DNA from: Adineta ricciae
Lineage: Eukaryota > Rotifera > Eurotatoria > Adinetida > Adinetidae
Length of the DNA: 64,000 nt
Direction: 5' to 3'
Assembly: GCA_905250025.1 (NCBI GenBank)
Contig: CAJNOJ010000057.1
Coordinates: forward strand, 310,001-374,000
Below the pieces are notes generated by a model that saw only the letters and a list, made by a program, of their open reading frames with translations, was not told the DNA's origin and did not search any database. Position 1 is the stretch's first letter; every line of letters starts with the position of its first letter. Shown here piece by piece: positions 43,296 to 56,234 of this stretch. The position numbers and the translations under genes were made by a program.

Positions 43296-46200
43296 TTATG
43301 TAAGTGTAACACCAGCCAAAGCACAATATTTTTGGATATGAGATAAATGTTCTGTCGATAGTCCATTTCTCATTACACTTAAAAACTAGAAACATACGAA
43401 AACGACAGGGTCAAAGTAATCACGAAAACAAAGTCAACTAACTTGATTAGGATGAGCGGCTGTTAATGTTTGTAAACATTTCGCTAAATGACAGCGAGCA
43501 TCTGGTATTCCTGACCCGAATATATCCGTATGGGGCTTTTTCGCAAAAGCCAAACACGAAAAAGCTGGCGTATAGTCTAAAATACAAAAACGTTATTGAT
43601 AGAAACACGTAGGTGTAAGTAGTGACGAAATCGCGCTTTATTCGTCTTTCCTTTCGGATGACTCGTGCATTCAAGTATGAAAAGTATTTCTTACCTGGCG
43701 TATCATCCAATCCGACGAGTAGCTCTTCCTCGGCCTCTTCTTGTAGTTGCTTTTTCCTCTCGGCAGCTGACATTGTTTGTAATTCGTTACTTGACTCGAA
43801 TAACTGCAGTAGAGCTTGCAATAATGGTAACCATAAATGATTGAAATAGACACCGGTAATCATAGGTAATGGATCGCAGAGAATATGTGTGACACCGACT
43901 GCGCATAGTTTCTTATCACTTTCGTCGATCTTCGCCAATTCGGGAAGGAACAAACGTTCGATTACCATTTGAAACATACTGAAACATAAACACGCGAAAG
44001 TATGAGTCAACATAGCGAGAATGTTATTTACTTCGCTTGAATATTATCGACCTGCGTAATAAGTTCTTGAGCACCACATTTAACCACAAAATAACAAAAG
44101 AAAACAATGATAGATTTGATTAGTTTTTGTGTTTTCGCTTTTGTTAAACGTGTGAATATGACAACGAAGATATCTTTCAAATAGTTTTCCAGATGAATGC
44201 GTGGCAAATGAGTTACTAACGAATTTAGAATAGCAAATCCTTCGTGATCATGGACTTTCGATTGAGAAACAAGACGTTGAAATATACCGAGCACCGTAGT
44301 CTAAATGTCAGTCGATTTGTTCAGTTTCAAATCTGAAATTTACTTACGAGTTTTTCCAAGACAATGGTTTCACTAGCTTTTTCGATATAAGCTTGGAGAA
44401 GTCTTGACAATGCAGGTATATTTCCACTTCGATCCCAAAATGTGGGAGTGAGAATTGATTGAAACAGCATGCGATATGCTTCAGGTAATGGAGTTGAACC
44501 TGCACGATGTGATTCAAGTAAAAACCCAAGGATTTGTAATACATATGGAACAAATTCTAGAAGTAACAATTTCAATGAAATTCAAAACGAGAAAGACGAA
44601 TCTTTTTCTCTACCGGCAACATCATCGGTAAATATGGGTGTAAATACTGGAAAGAGAACTTGTTCAAATTGACTAAGTACATCGGGATTTTGGAAAACAC
44701 TAGTACGAATTAGGACAGTGATTGTTTCGAATAGATAATGATTGAAGTTTGGTTTATTTGGATTCTAAAATGAATTTTCAGCGTATTAATTCTAGTTACA
44801 CACGAAATTTTGAACTTACCCGACTTGATCGACGTAGGATGAGTACTAATTTATCCATCAATCCATTCAAATATGGCAAAACACATTCGTGAAGTGATGA
44901 TGATAATCTCATAACTGCTCGCATGACATATTCGTTCTCATAGGATTTCTCCGATGTTAATATTCGAAAAAGATTATCATACATTGATTGAGCATGAGGT
45001 GCCAAATCATTCTTTGTGATTCTTCAAAAGAGAGATCAAATTCAAATTCAAAGAAACTAGAACCTACGCCGTATGTTTCTGGTCAGCTGGGTATCGAACG
45101 AGTAGTAAACGTTCGATGGCATGTGCTGCATATGTCTGAACCACAATGTTCGTTGAAGCCAAATATCGTGCACATTCAGGTAATGACTTCACTAATGTGT
45201 CACGATCAAGTTGATTTCGAACGTGAATTAAAAATTTCAAACAATCTGCCTTGATCAAAGGAAGATTATTCACTAATGAAAACGAAACTATTAGAAATTC
45301 AATCAAACATCAAGATTTTAGATACCATCAGAATTTTGAAGCTCCGGTAATATACTATTGGAATAGAAGGCCGGAATGCTAATGAATGAACTTGTTTTAG
45401 TAATGCCAAACTAAAAAGAACGATTTTAATTTGACGAAGGACTATCTTTCAGTACCTTACCTTCTGTGTTTCACCTTTGGAAGCCAACGCTAACACAAGA
45501 AAAATACACGTATCCTTTTTCGACCAATTTTGCGTTGGATTTTGTACGTATTCCTATACGATTCACGTTCGTGATAAAAGAAATGCTTCACCTATGCGAA
45601 CTGACCTTTTGCATAAGCTCAATATATTGACTATAGATAGCAATAACTTGAGATTCGAAAAAGATACAGAGTGCTTGAAGAAAATCACATGCAGCTCGAC
45701 GTCTTGTTGCCGAGTCTACCAAAATAAAACGAAATAACTTACAGCAATTCCATCACTCTATCCTTACCAGATTTTTCGATGTCCTTTCGAATGTATTCCT
45801 CTGCGTTATCTTCAAATTCTTCGAAATCCGTTTCTACAACCAGATAGAAAACTTTGCTAGTCTGAAATATTTCTCATCATTCTTACCTCGCAGGGATAGA
45901 TTCGGTAAGATCACTTGTTCACAAACAATCTTCAATGTATCACCGCCTTCGAACATACTACAATGATGACTTCGAGCAGCTAATGTCGACAGGAACTTCA
46001 TTGCTGTGCCCACGAGCTAAACAACAACAACAACAACAACGAATACTCAAAAAAAAACTCTTCAAGTCAATAGCTTCACTTCATCAAATGCTGGCGAAAG
46101 ATTTAACTGGGTTAACAATGACCAGATAGCTAATGCAAATTGTTGTGCGAATGGTTTGAATTCATCACTATAGTTATCAGCATAGAGTGCAACGGCTCGA

Positions 46201-47236
46201 CAGATTTCAGTTTTGACCTGATCTAATATACCGGGATCATGTCTCTAAATGGAAAAGCTCGATGACTTCCGAAAGATTCCAATCATCAATTACATCCGAA
46301 TGCAGTTTGGAATGATCATATGCCAATAGTGTCATGAAATGCGTCATGTAAAGTGTGATATTATCTTCGAAATGTTCTGGCAGCTCCTGAGCGAAGAAAG
46401 AACGTTTTCAATGGAATAAATGAAACCTTCGAAATGGAATACTTGAGCATTGAGATCATAGAAGATCTTGATTGATACGTGTAATGAATCAAAAATATTT
46501 TTCATTTCTACAAAATCTAATTCTCTTTGGGGATAATATGCCATTAATGACTAAGAAGAAATGGTGGTGACAGAAATTTTCAGGATAGTCTCTTACTTTG
46601 AATAATTCAGTAAAAGCTGGTGCGAACTTTTCGAGAACTAATTTGATTTCTAACCACAATTCATCGGATTTCTGCTCATATCGGTATCGTTCGAAAAGCG
46701 AATGAGCCGTTTTCAAAATACCATTTATAGCTTGAAATGAGTTCTGTGTTGCTGGCTGTTGAAATAATCGAACCATTGTATCAAGTAACGTTGGCCATTG
46801 GTCAGGGAAATCACATTTACCGATGACTGTGATCGCATCAGATAATTGCTGTTGAATGTGCTCAGGCGATCGAGTCATTAATTCAATGATATGTTCTTTG
46901 ATATGATTTCGATCACGAATTGAGATGGGATTTGTTGTTGAGGATGTCGGATCTAGTGACGGCCAATTGCGTTTAACGAAATTTTTAAATGTTATTACAG
47001 ATGCTCGGCGAATGTCATCGGGAATTGTCGGACGTTCACAGAGGGCGAGAAGAAGAGACGAGTAATTCTCGTTTCGTTCGATTTGTTTCAAAGTTCTTTC
47101 AGCTAAATCAACGGTTTCACATGTAGAAAACCAAATATCCATTTCTTTTACCTTCAGCTCGCTCATCACCATTAGGTGATAAAGTTTTACGTAGATGAGT
47201 TGCCAACGCCTCGAGATTTTGCTCGTTGATCTCCAT
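43296..47236 (-). CDS. CSE1L: Exportin-2 (CSE1L), importin-alpha re-exporter
   Basis: A multi-exon karyopherin. The start is the ATG at 47236: MEINEQNLEALATHLRKTLS, then a ~50-nt intron, then AERTLKQIERNENYSSLLL, matching the first HEAT repeat of CSE1. Further matches are ITFKNFVKRNWPSLD, SPEHIQQQLSDAITVIGKCD, FPDQWPTLLDTMV, GILKTAHSLFERYRYE and DELWLEIKLVLEKFAPAFTE. Mid and C-terminal blocks include VVQTYAAHAIERLLLVRYP, ENEYVMRAVMRLSSSLHE, GNIPALSRLLQAYIEKASE, DHEGFAILNSLVTHLPRIHL, KKLCAVGVTHILCDPLPMI and an ALAGVTLT end, as in human ALQYLQGYLQAASVTLL. CSE1L with RanGTP carries importin-alpha back to the cytoplasm. The longer frame beginning at 47298 has the wrong start because it reads through intron 1. 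Confidence 0.93.
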
Positions 47237-48266
47237 TTGAATTCTTTGAGTAATGTTCTGATATCTAAAATCGAGGAAATTTTACTTTGGAATATCATAG
47301 AAATAAATCAGATAAGAAATGAAGCCCAAGTGCTGAATCATCTGTTGAATTTTGAAAATTAAACTAATTAATTACCACTTGTATCTCTTTCTCTCTATCG
47401 TTACTCGAATTATTCGATCTAGGGATGTAGATCGTCCAATATCCTTTTACCATTTGTTCTTCTTTCTTTAAAGACGCAAAACTATTTGATTTATAGAGGG
47501 CGTTAATCAACACAATCAGATTTCGGCTTGGAAACAAAGCCAATGCGTGTATGTTTGTTTAATATTATTAACAAAAAAAAACATTAGCACAAATCACAGG
47601 ACAGTGGAAGCTGAATCTTATCCCGGTTGCTCCGCCCTGTTGCAGGCGACAAGTTTAGATTTCAAGAATTTTGTGAATGTTTTCTTGCGTGATGGTAAAA
47701 TACAAATTGTAATCAAGTATGTGTTGAAATATGAGTTTCACAGATAGTCCAACTAGCTGCAGGTAGTACTGAGAACGTAGAAGCTGTACAATGGGACAGT
47801 CAAACATCATAAACGACTGCTGTTATGAATCAAAGTGAAAATTTCATGTAGTTAATAAACAATCGTTTATTCACATAATACTGTCGAGATGGGTGACGCT
47901 CGTTATACAAAAGTATATTCTGCGATTGTACCTTACACGCCAGACTCATTTAATTAAAGATTCAAGTCGTAGATATCGGTTTCTTCAGTTGGTTGGCACA
48001 TATGAGAGAAAAACTAGCAACGGTATATAGATGCCGTTCAGATTTTTTAAGTAAAAATGAAGATTTTGGTTACGAGTGACCGTTCAGAATAGAACCTGTT
48101 GTATTCCATAGATGCGATCAATTAATACATCATGAAACGAAACGAAAAGTATCCTTTGCTTACGATTGGTTTAAGGTTCATCCAATGAGAAAATGCATTT
48201 TCAGTCAAGTAAAGGAAACATTGCTTTGTTCGGATTGGCTGTTGATCATCCTTCAATATAATTCAT
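47237..48266. other. Divergent promoter region CSE1L/PPM1D
   Basis: About 1.0 kb between the ATGs of the minus-strand CSE1L and the plus-strand PPM1D genes. No coding exon supported. It should contain both promoters and possible 5' UTR introns. Confidence 0.45.
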
Positions 48267-50595
48267 ATGATGGATCCAGCCTCATTCACTCAAAACACAA
48301 CGAACAAAATGAGTGATTGTGTCCAAGTTAATTTACGAATTACTACAAATAGTAATCAAGGTATGGCCATTTCGCTAATTTTTCTTTCTTATTTCTCATT
48401 GTCTTCTCTTTTTCTCGTAGGTGGCCGAAAATATATGGGTAACGTCAAAGAATTCTTTTGTTCATGCTAATGAGTAAACTTGATTTGTGACATTTCTAGA
48501 GGACACTTATGCTATTGCTCTTCAACGTCTGAACCCATCCGATAAAGAAAGTCCAATATCTTTAGCATATTTCGGGATATTCGATGGCCATGGTGGCAAA
48601 GAAGCAGCGGAATTTGCGCGGCAGCATTTATGCCAACACATTCTTGAACAAGATGATTTTTGGTCAGATTCTTCCGATGACAATCAGATTCTCTCAGCTA
48701 TTCGGAAAGGCTTTCTTTCATGTCATAATGATATGTGGAATCATGTCGAAAAATGGGCGAAAACATCATCTGGTCTTACTAGTACATCAGGTATACTCAA
48801 CGAAATATTGTTGATCTTTTATCATTGCAAAATTTTCTCATTGTCCTATAGGATGCACAGCAAGTGTTATATTTGTTCGTGGAAATAAATTGTATATTGG
48901 GCATGTTGGAGATTCGTCAATAGTAATTGGCGAAGGCAATACATTGTATAAATGTTGGTCAGCAAATCGTATTACGCGTGATCATAAACCAGAAGATCCA
49001 TCAGAATTGAAACGTATTCGTGACAGCGGCGGCAATGTGCTTTGCAAAGCGGGTGTTCATCGTGTTGTTTGGAATCGACAAAAAATCATATCATCGTCGA
49101 ATTATTATCGTAGTGAACAAGTGCGAGCAACGGTTGAATATGAACAAATACCATTTCTAGCTGTTTCACGTGCGCTCGGCGATCTCTGGAGTCTGAATAG
49201 ACATACGAATTTATATTCTGTATCACCAGAACCAGAATTAGCGGTCGTAGAAATCGATCCGAATAAACATCGTTGTTTAATATTAGCAAGTGATGGTCTA
49301 TGGAATATGATAACGCCAGAAGTTGCAGTAGAAACTGTTCGAAATTGTGATGTTAAAACTGAAGAAATGATTTTGAACTCTGAGGTTTGGATTGAAGTTT
49401 TAGGATAATTTCATTTTCAAACAAATCTTATTCCATAGGACGAAGACGATCGTCCATTTCGTAATCCGTCACATGAATTAGTTCAAAAAGCATTAGTTTT
49501 ATGGCGAGAACGAATGTTACGTGCAGATAATATAACTTGCATTACAGTTATGCTCGATCCTCCAGGTCCACCATTCAGTGAATGTATTCTTAACAAGAAA
49601 AAACAAATGTTATTATCGAATTGTAAGTTCTACAGCTAATTTCTGCATAGAAACCTTCGAACTTTCCCTTTTCTATAGCATCTGGTTGTGTAGAAGATAC
49701 AAATGAAGGTGATCAATCATCAGCAATGATGATTACGGGTGAAACACCGCAAAGACCAAAGATTGGTACAGAACGTAAAGTGCATATTCTTACCCCAATT
49801 TCTAACGGTTCAACGCCAATACGAGTATGTCTTTTTGTTTCATCTATTGTTCCTTCAGAGATGAAATTGTTCCGTCTTTAGACACCAAAACGTCCTGCAT
49901 CGGATGACATGACCGATTTATCCGAGGACACGCCACGTCGTAAATTAATTAAAACCAATCAACAAAAAGAAAACGATACATCACCTCAGTTACCAAGTGA
50001 ATCAGTTCCGGCCACGAGTTCAGATGAGGATGAACAAGATTGTTCACCATTAACTCAACAATTACCCAAGCCGTCAACATGTGACGATGATTTAGCTCGA
50101 AAAGTTGAAGAATGTTTTCGTACTCAACCTCATGATCAGCAATCTGATGTCGAAATGATGGAAACAGATGATGCAAATCAACAGAAGGGCAAAGCGTCTA
50201 CACGTCGTCGTTCTCGTTTTCGCTTCTCGTTTTCAAATAACCATCATTCACCTGAAATCGAACAAGACGAGCAAACAAAACAATCTCGCTTATGTCGAAC
50301 GCATTCAGCTTCGATTATCAATCATGAGAATGAGAATCAAATAAATCCATCAAGACGACGAAAATCTTACAGTACAACTGGTTTAGCAAACGAACTGAAA
50401 AATCTTCCAAATCCGATCGAACCAGCAACTGCAATAGCGACAGCACTTGACAAGGTATAAAGAAGTCGTCTTCGAAAGTGATATAAGAAAAGCTTATTTC
50501 ATATTTAGAAGCCCAATAAAACGAAACCATCATTGGCTAATCGTGTTAAACGAGCCTTTTTCCGTCCACATCGTAGTACGATAACCTCTTCATAA
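48267..50595 (+). CDS. PPM1D: PP2C-type phosphatase PPM1D (Wip1)
   Basis: Eight exons: 48267-48360, 48421-48438, 48500-48790, 48852-49384, 49439-49622, 49679-49824, 49882-50454 and 50509-50595. Exon 2 is an 18-nt microexon coding most of GGRKYM of the first PP2C motif. Metal and catalytic motifs are present: RKYMED, FDGHGGKEAA, GHVGDSSI, LAVSRALGDLWS, ASDGLWNMI and MLRADN. PPM1D-specific sequence includes GVHRVVWNR, EYEQIPFLAVSRALGDLWS and SPEPELAVVEIDP. The ~270-aa C-terminal tail is polar with basic patches (RRRSRFRFSF; NRVKRAFFRPHR), comparable to the nuclear-localising tail of Wip1. In vertebrates this enzyme removes SQ/TQ phosphates from ATM, p53 and gammaH2AX and ends the DNA-damage response. 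The start could be either of two adjacent ATGs (48267 or 48270). Confidence 0.93.
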
Positions 50596-50870
50596 TCTCT
50601 CTTCTATTCTGTGCACATCCGCTAATACATTGTCAAATGAATTCTCCGACATAGTCAGATTTAATGTAACTTCAATGAAGATGTTATATTGTATAGCTAT
50701 ATGTATGTAATATGAATTTGTTCTTTGTTATATGTACAGTAGTTAATCATGGAAATTTCTATAATATAAATTGTTTTCGTTTTTTTTTCGGATTATTAAA
50801 TACCTTGTGAAATATAGAACGAAACTATTTGTTTTCTTTTGATGGATTTCTAGATTGATTGACTTACAGC

Positions 50871-51253
50871 ATGTGGAATGTTCATTCGAGATTTTTGGCA
50901 CGAACTGTCTGGGTTCGAAATGGCGAAGTAGATTTAGCATATCGAGCATTGAATCGGTAAGACATTTGCTTGTGGAAAATCATGTGAAACAAAAGTTTTT
51001 TCTTTCCTCGTTTTCCAGTGTTCTCAATAATGAAGATGTGTTTAAAACTGCTCGTCTATGGGAACGATATGAAAAGCCGTTTCGCAAACGTGGTCGACTT
51101 TGTTATGAAAAGTAAGTTTGAATTTGATTTCTCTTTGTGTAAACTATGTCCGATGTAATTTTCAGAGCACACGAAATTTATAACTATGAAATGGAACGAA
51201 AGATTAAACTACTCATGCGCAAAAATCGAACGAATCCATGGCCATGGAATTAG
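50871..51253 (+). CDS. MRPS21: Mitochondrial small ribosomal subunit protein bS21m
   Basis: Three exons, 50871-50956, 51019-51111 and 51166-51253, encode 88 aa (human 87). The protein opens MWNVHSRFLARTVWVRNGEV, matching MAKHLKFIARTVMVQEGNV; the middle WERYEKPFRKRGRLCYEK matches RYYEKPCRRRQRESYER; the end IYNYEMERKIKLLMRKNR, then TNPWPW, matches [21 protein letters not shown]. It is a component of the mitoribosome small subunit. An AG at 50868-50869 lies two nt before the ATG, and PPM1D stops 275 nt upstream. Confidence 0.95.
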
Positions 51254-51334
51254 ATTTTCTAGAAAAAGAACAGTCATCGTTTTGCTTTCCGCTCGATCCT
51301 TTTGATTGTACCGATAGCATAATGTTTTTTTTTT

Positions 51335-51345
51335 TCGTTTTGTAG
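51335..51345 (+). promoter_or_regulatory. Acceptor-like site before LEPROT gene
   Basis: A T-rich run leads to CGTTTTGTAG with AG at 51344-51345, 26 nt before the proposed LEPROT ATG and 90 nt after the MRPS21 stop. No matching upstream donor is evident in the 118-nt gap, so it may accept a spliced leader. Confidence 0.35.
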
Positions 51346-51371
51346 ATAAGAAGGTACATTCTGATTCAGCA

Positions 51372-52000
51372 ATGGGATTTTTCCAAGGAATCAAAGGTAA
51401 GGGAGTTTTTATATTAGTGAATTTATACACGGTTCTTTTTCTATTTCTTAAGGGCAAGTATTTCTAAAAACAAAATTCATTCATTGGATATCCCTGCATT
51501 TTTAGCGTTGTTCTTTTGGCTTTTTTGGCCTCGATTGGCCTTACTCTTTTGATCTTAGGCTGTGCATTGGCTCAATAGTATGTAGTGAATATCTATACTA
51601 AGTTTTGTCTTATCCAACTCTTCTCGATTTTAAGTAATTGGTGGCCAACATTCGTCATTATATTTTACGTTCTTTGTCCCATACCATTGGCCATTGGACG
51701 TCGCTGCACATCAGATAGTGGCTATGGCATGCGTGATTCAAGTCCATGTGCAGATTTAATGTGGTTTATAACAAGTGTCATTGTTATATCTTCATTTGGT
51801 TTACCAGCCGTCATGTGTCGAGCAGCAGTTGTAAGTATCACCATGCTAATCACGTATTTCAACAGTGAAATGATTTCCAATCAATTTAGATTCATGCTGG
51901 CTCGATGGGTTTTATTATGGCGGCAAATGTAGTTATTTTTACAACAATTACGATCTATTTCATGACATTCGGTTCAGATGATAGTTTACCTAGTTTTTGA
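51372..52000 (+). CDS. LEPROT: LEPROT/VPS55-family endosomal membrane protein
   Basis: In-frame model: 51372-51457, 51506-51577, 51635-51830 and 51890-52000, 154 aa. The core matches LEPROT/LEPROTL1: LLAFLASIGLTLLILGCALA, NWWPTFVIIFYVLCPIPLAI, GRRCTSDSG, FITSVIVISSFGLPAVMCRA and MAANVVIFTTITIYFMTFGS. Four membrane helices. VPS55/LEPROT proteins act in endosome-to-vacuole/lysosome traffic and, in vertebrates, limit surface growth-hormone and leptin receptors. Exon 1 is uncertain: the better-looking donor after GIK (GTAAGG at 51397) puts exon 2 out of frame with an early stop, whereas a donor at 51458 (48-nt intron) keeps the frame but adds ~20 residues at the N-terminus. The identity does not depend on this. 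Confidence 0.85.
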
Positions 52001-54034
52001 AATCAAACGAAATACTCATTTGACATGAAAATCATGTACATCAATTTGTACATTGACTTCATCGGCTTTTTCTCATTCTTTTGTCAGCATCATTGTACAT
52101 AAATCTTTGAGCGAAACAATGATTTTCTCCTTCCATAGAGATATCCCTCACCTATCATTTTTTTTTCATTGTTGTTCGTGTGTATGCTTGTATCTTCAGT
52201 TAATAAATGTACGAAAAAATTGCAAGTCAAACTTGAGGGTAAAGATGTGTTAGAAGAAAACAACACTTTTGCAGACAGTTCAATCGTGTACAACATATAA
52301 TGGGATCACAGAGACAGCAGTATACTACGGAAGCGTGTTATATAACAATTTTCGTGACCATGAAGCACATCAGTCTTAATATACTCAACTGGACAAATGG
52401 ATTTTATTCAAAAGGTTGAGTAGTCATATGCGTTTTGGGCTCATGTTGGTAAATCACACTGTTAGATAAATTACTTCCTATGATGATCGTAGTTTAAACC
52501 AAAGATATTTTGTTGATTTAAGGGCTTCTTTTTCCAAGGTTGTTTTGTTGATCCCGTGGATCATGTGTCCGAAGCGACTTGTTCTATATTATGTATTTTT
52601 TTCATAGTTGCACCCTCAGATAAAATCGTATCGACTGTCGAAATAGAAAACATGGTCTTCCATAACCGTTGGCGAACTGTGTTAGACTTAGAATATAGCT
52701 CATTGATCGTAAAAGTACAAAGATACACCTCTTGCTATGGCAGAATAATATATTGCCTGTAGTGTTTAGGTTTTTAAGACAAGTGTAAGTTTACTTTGTT
52801 TGTCACTTAAGCGATACATTATGTGACACGCTAAAAAAATGATACATTTGACATCGTAACAAGTTACTTTGCGTCCATCAGCAGATCCTGGATTCCTGAG
52901 AATTTGTTTAGTAATGTGTATTTCAAAGTAACAGTCTTAAAGTGGCAGATTCGTCTCGAAATCCTATCTTATCACTTGATAGAAGTTAGCTTTATATACA
53001 ACTGTAAAGAATCTGATGCTGGAAATATGCACGAACCCTATAAGAATGCTGATTTGTGCATACAAACGAAATGATAAAAAGTAATCGTATAAATGAATTG
53101 TGTTGTGTACTATCGGTTTGCATCTTCCAACTCATGTTACCTGCCTTATTACTAATTGGTATGCTCTCAAGGGTTTACTCGTTATTCATCCCTTGAAGCG
53201 ATTTGCAGACGTTACTCTCGTTTTCAAATTGGGATGTCCTATAAGACTTGAAAAAAATGCCTAGTAGTCTCCCATGCTGTCTACTTTTCAATACGAACCA
53301 CTTATTTTGCCAAGTTCATAACTAATCAGAATATTTTCAGAGATAGGAATTAGTAAAATACATTCATGTGTAGTGAAAGGCAAAAACAGAACTCGGTGCT
53401 CCTATATGACAGTCATTCACATAGAATAGTTCAGAAAAAGCATAGAGAAAGGAGAGCAATTGTTCTTTTGAATCTATATTTATAATGTAAATACAAGCAA
53501 CAAACGACGTTTGACTGATTGTTTGTGTAGATATAATTACCGAAAAGAAAATATATCTAATCAATTTTAACTCTCTTACGAAGTGTATTTTCTGTGGACG
53601 TAGCACGTTTCGTTTCATTGATTAAAAACGAATCAAGAAAAGTCGAGTCATCAAGTGATTATTAATCTGCAGCATAAAATATTCTAATGAGAAATTAAGC
53701 AAACATAATCATATTCACATTGAATGTTTTTTTAATGAGTCTATTCAAATTGATTTGCATACATCATGATTTCAGTTCATCCAATATGTACAAAAAGCAT
53801 TGTCTTCAATTTGTTAATTGAATTATACTTCGAAGAAAGAAGAAAAAAAAACAACATACAATAACTTAGTTGTTCATTGCTATTCGATGACAAGCACTTA
53901 TCAAATACAGTATAATAGTCTATGAACTTTGTTTCGTTGCATTGTCAAGTGAACAAGCAGAAAGTAATATACTTTGTCTTCATTTTGATTATATAAAACA
54001 CACAAAAATCTGTTATCAATTCAAACACGATCGT
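52001..54034. other. Intergenic, 2.0 kb, no gene seen
   Basis: AT-rich DNA without supported exons. Short frames occur on both strands (e.g. around 52556-52762 and 53364-53618) but lack domain-like sequence, splice links and codon regularity. No transposon termini or long repeats noticed. Confidence 0.45.
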
Positions 54035-54625
54035 ATGCAAACTCTAGTTCAATATCACTTTCATTCAATCTTAAATGTTCTTATTCATTTTTCATTTTCA
54101 CTTACACAATTAATTAGTATACTTGCCATATTAGGAATACAAATTGCGTTAACAATCACACAAACATGTCCCTATCAGTTTGGCATCGGTTTTTGGTCAT
54201 TTCCGTTTTTGCTCATGTCACCGCTGAGCATCTGGTTCGTCCTTTGGCGGCGCAATTCTATTGCATGTTTCATCGCTATTCTCTTACAGTTTTGTTCAAC
54301 ATTATTTGCAACAGCTATTCTAATTGTTAGTTTTCTTGTATTAATCAATCGCACGAGTTTCATCTGTTCCCTATCGTCATTAAATTCATTTTATATTATA
54401 TTAAATGGTTCATTAATTGGTATAGTATTACTTTTTAAATTATTTAGTTATGGTGAAGTTTTGTTACTCTATTTCGTCCTTCGAAATATGGATGATTCAT
54501 CATCGATATTTTTTCAAGACAATTATGAAAATAATGAGCCAAATTGCATTCATGTGAATGTTTGGCGTTCATGGTCAGCTGTTATTGATGAAAATCAAAG
54601 AAACTCAGAAATCTTTTTTGCTTAA
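54035..54625 (+). CDS. Four-transmembrane protein, family unknown
   Basis: Single-exon frame of 196 aa from the ATG at 54035; the frame stays open upstream to about 53942 without another ATG. Four hydrophobic segments are clear: LISILAILGIQIALTI, FWSFPFLLMSPLSIWFVLW, CFIAILLQFCSTLFATAILI and IILNGSLIGIVLLFKLF, with both ends probably cytoplasmic. A Cys-containing stretch lies between TM3 and TM4 (RTSFICSLSS). The tail is polar and acidic. The tetraspan layout recalls MS4A- or MARVEL-type proteins, but no signature motif supports either. Confidence 0.6.
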   Translation: MQTLVQYHFHSILNVLIHFSFSLTQLISILAILGIQIALTITQTCPYQFGIGFWSFPFLLMSPLSIWFVLWRRNSIACFIAILLQFCSTLFATAILIVSFLVLINRTSFICSLSSLNSFYIILNGSLIGIVLLFKLFSYGEVLLLYFVLRNMDDSSSIFFQDNYENNEPNCIHVNVWRSWSAVIDENQRNSEIFFA

Positions 54626-56234
54626 ATGAAAATAAATAAAACATGCAGATTCATCCGAATTTGAAGAGAAAACAATGAACAAGCAAGGTCATGGCTAATT
54701 GATCATTAGACATAGTTTGGAGAAGAGAAGAAAAAAAACATTGTCATGGCAACTGTTCTACTTCCATCATAGAGAATTCAATATCAAAAAAAGGATAAAT
54801 ATTGATCTTTTTGACATCCTTCTTTTTCTTTTTTATATAATACGATGATAAGATAAAACAAGTCGAGTATTGCGATATAATCAAACCATATTGTTCTTAT
54901 ATGTTGTATATCACATATCATTTGAGTACTACTTCGACTTCTGAGAAGACTTGTGCACAATCGCCAGAAAAGATTAGAATTGTAAAGTATGATAAAAGTC
55001 TTTTAAACTCATTTTTCTCTTTCAAACTTAAGCATTTTAATGAGCGAGGTAAAAGTACATTTTGAAATGCGACGATTTTCGTATGTTAGTTTTAAAGTCA
55101 CGTCAAGTAGAAGATACTGCATGTTGCTTTTTTTGTTCCTATTTAAACTTATAAAATCATCTCGATACACATTTATTTGCTCTTGAACAAGTCGATTTCT
55201 TTTTTTTCTTCTCCTTCGTATCTTCAGTCGTTCAAAGTAAAAGAAAGAAGATAAACAATAATTTCTTGTGCACACCCATGTAGCTCATACTATTCATCTC
55301 ACCTTGCTGCAGTTTTTCTTCTTCCTATCGACTCCAGCCTTTTTTTTCTTCTCGTTCTTCTTCAGATATTTGACGACATCGACAACGACTGTAGAGATCG
55401 AGAGAATGCGAGCAGAGAAAGAGAATCTGCGAAGTGTTTTTTCATTTTGACTAGAATTTCTTTCACTCTTTCTTACAGATTCATATACATAAACTCATTT
55501 TTTACATCTATACTGCCGTACATATACATATTTGGAATCATCATTATTGTAAGAACAACAAATTCGAAGTCGCTGATTGTAATTCGCCTATATTATATAC
55601 CGAAATAACCTAAAGAACAGACACTTTTGAAAAAGAAAAACGAGAAAAAGAACAGCTGTTCTGTTCATCGTATGATGAAGGTAAACTCACTTCTTTTTCC
55701 TATATTTTCTATTGAATAACATGCATTCTCTCGCACACACACATAAGTATTTCTTAAGAGAAGAAACGAGGAATTCGATATCTAATTAGGAGTACGCCGA
55801 ACCCCTCGATTTTCCATACGCGTTGCAAGGCAACAATAAAAATTCTGCGTTGATTTCTTTTTCTTCTTCTTTCATACTCATTTTTTAACCCTGTTTTTTT
55901 CCCTTTACGAATGCATTTTGAAGGATTGCTTTTCTCTATGTCTATATGAAAATTGATGCAAGTAAACACACACACTCTCAGATATTCGCACCCCGAAATC
56001 AATCTTAAACAATCAATGGTACAATAATAAATAAATATTATTCTTCCATTTTATTCTTAGTCAGACAGATATAACTCATCGAATTCATTAGAGCTATTAG
56101 AGTAACTGAAGAAAAATCAAGATAATGGTTTCCGTAGACATCAACTAAAGCGTCAGTTTGTTTTATAGAACGACATCGTACTTATTCAACAGCAACATCA
56201 ATCGACTTCAACAAATACTCTAGTCAAATCGTCT
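54626..56234. other. Intergenic, 1.6 kb
   Basis: AT-rich region with T-rich tracts (about 55200-55215, 55315-55360) and no recognised gene. At 56157-56168 TTTGTTTTATAG forms an acceptor-like site; the frame downstream of it is open into the next gene, so its last ~66 nt may be coding (see next entry). Confidence 0.4.

Noticed and set aside
47234..47298. Longer N-terminus for CSE1L from the frame starting at 47298
   Set aside because: The ATG at 47236 followed by a ~50-nt intron reproduces the conserved CSE1 N-terminus; the longer frame reads intron sequence.
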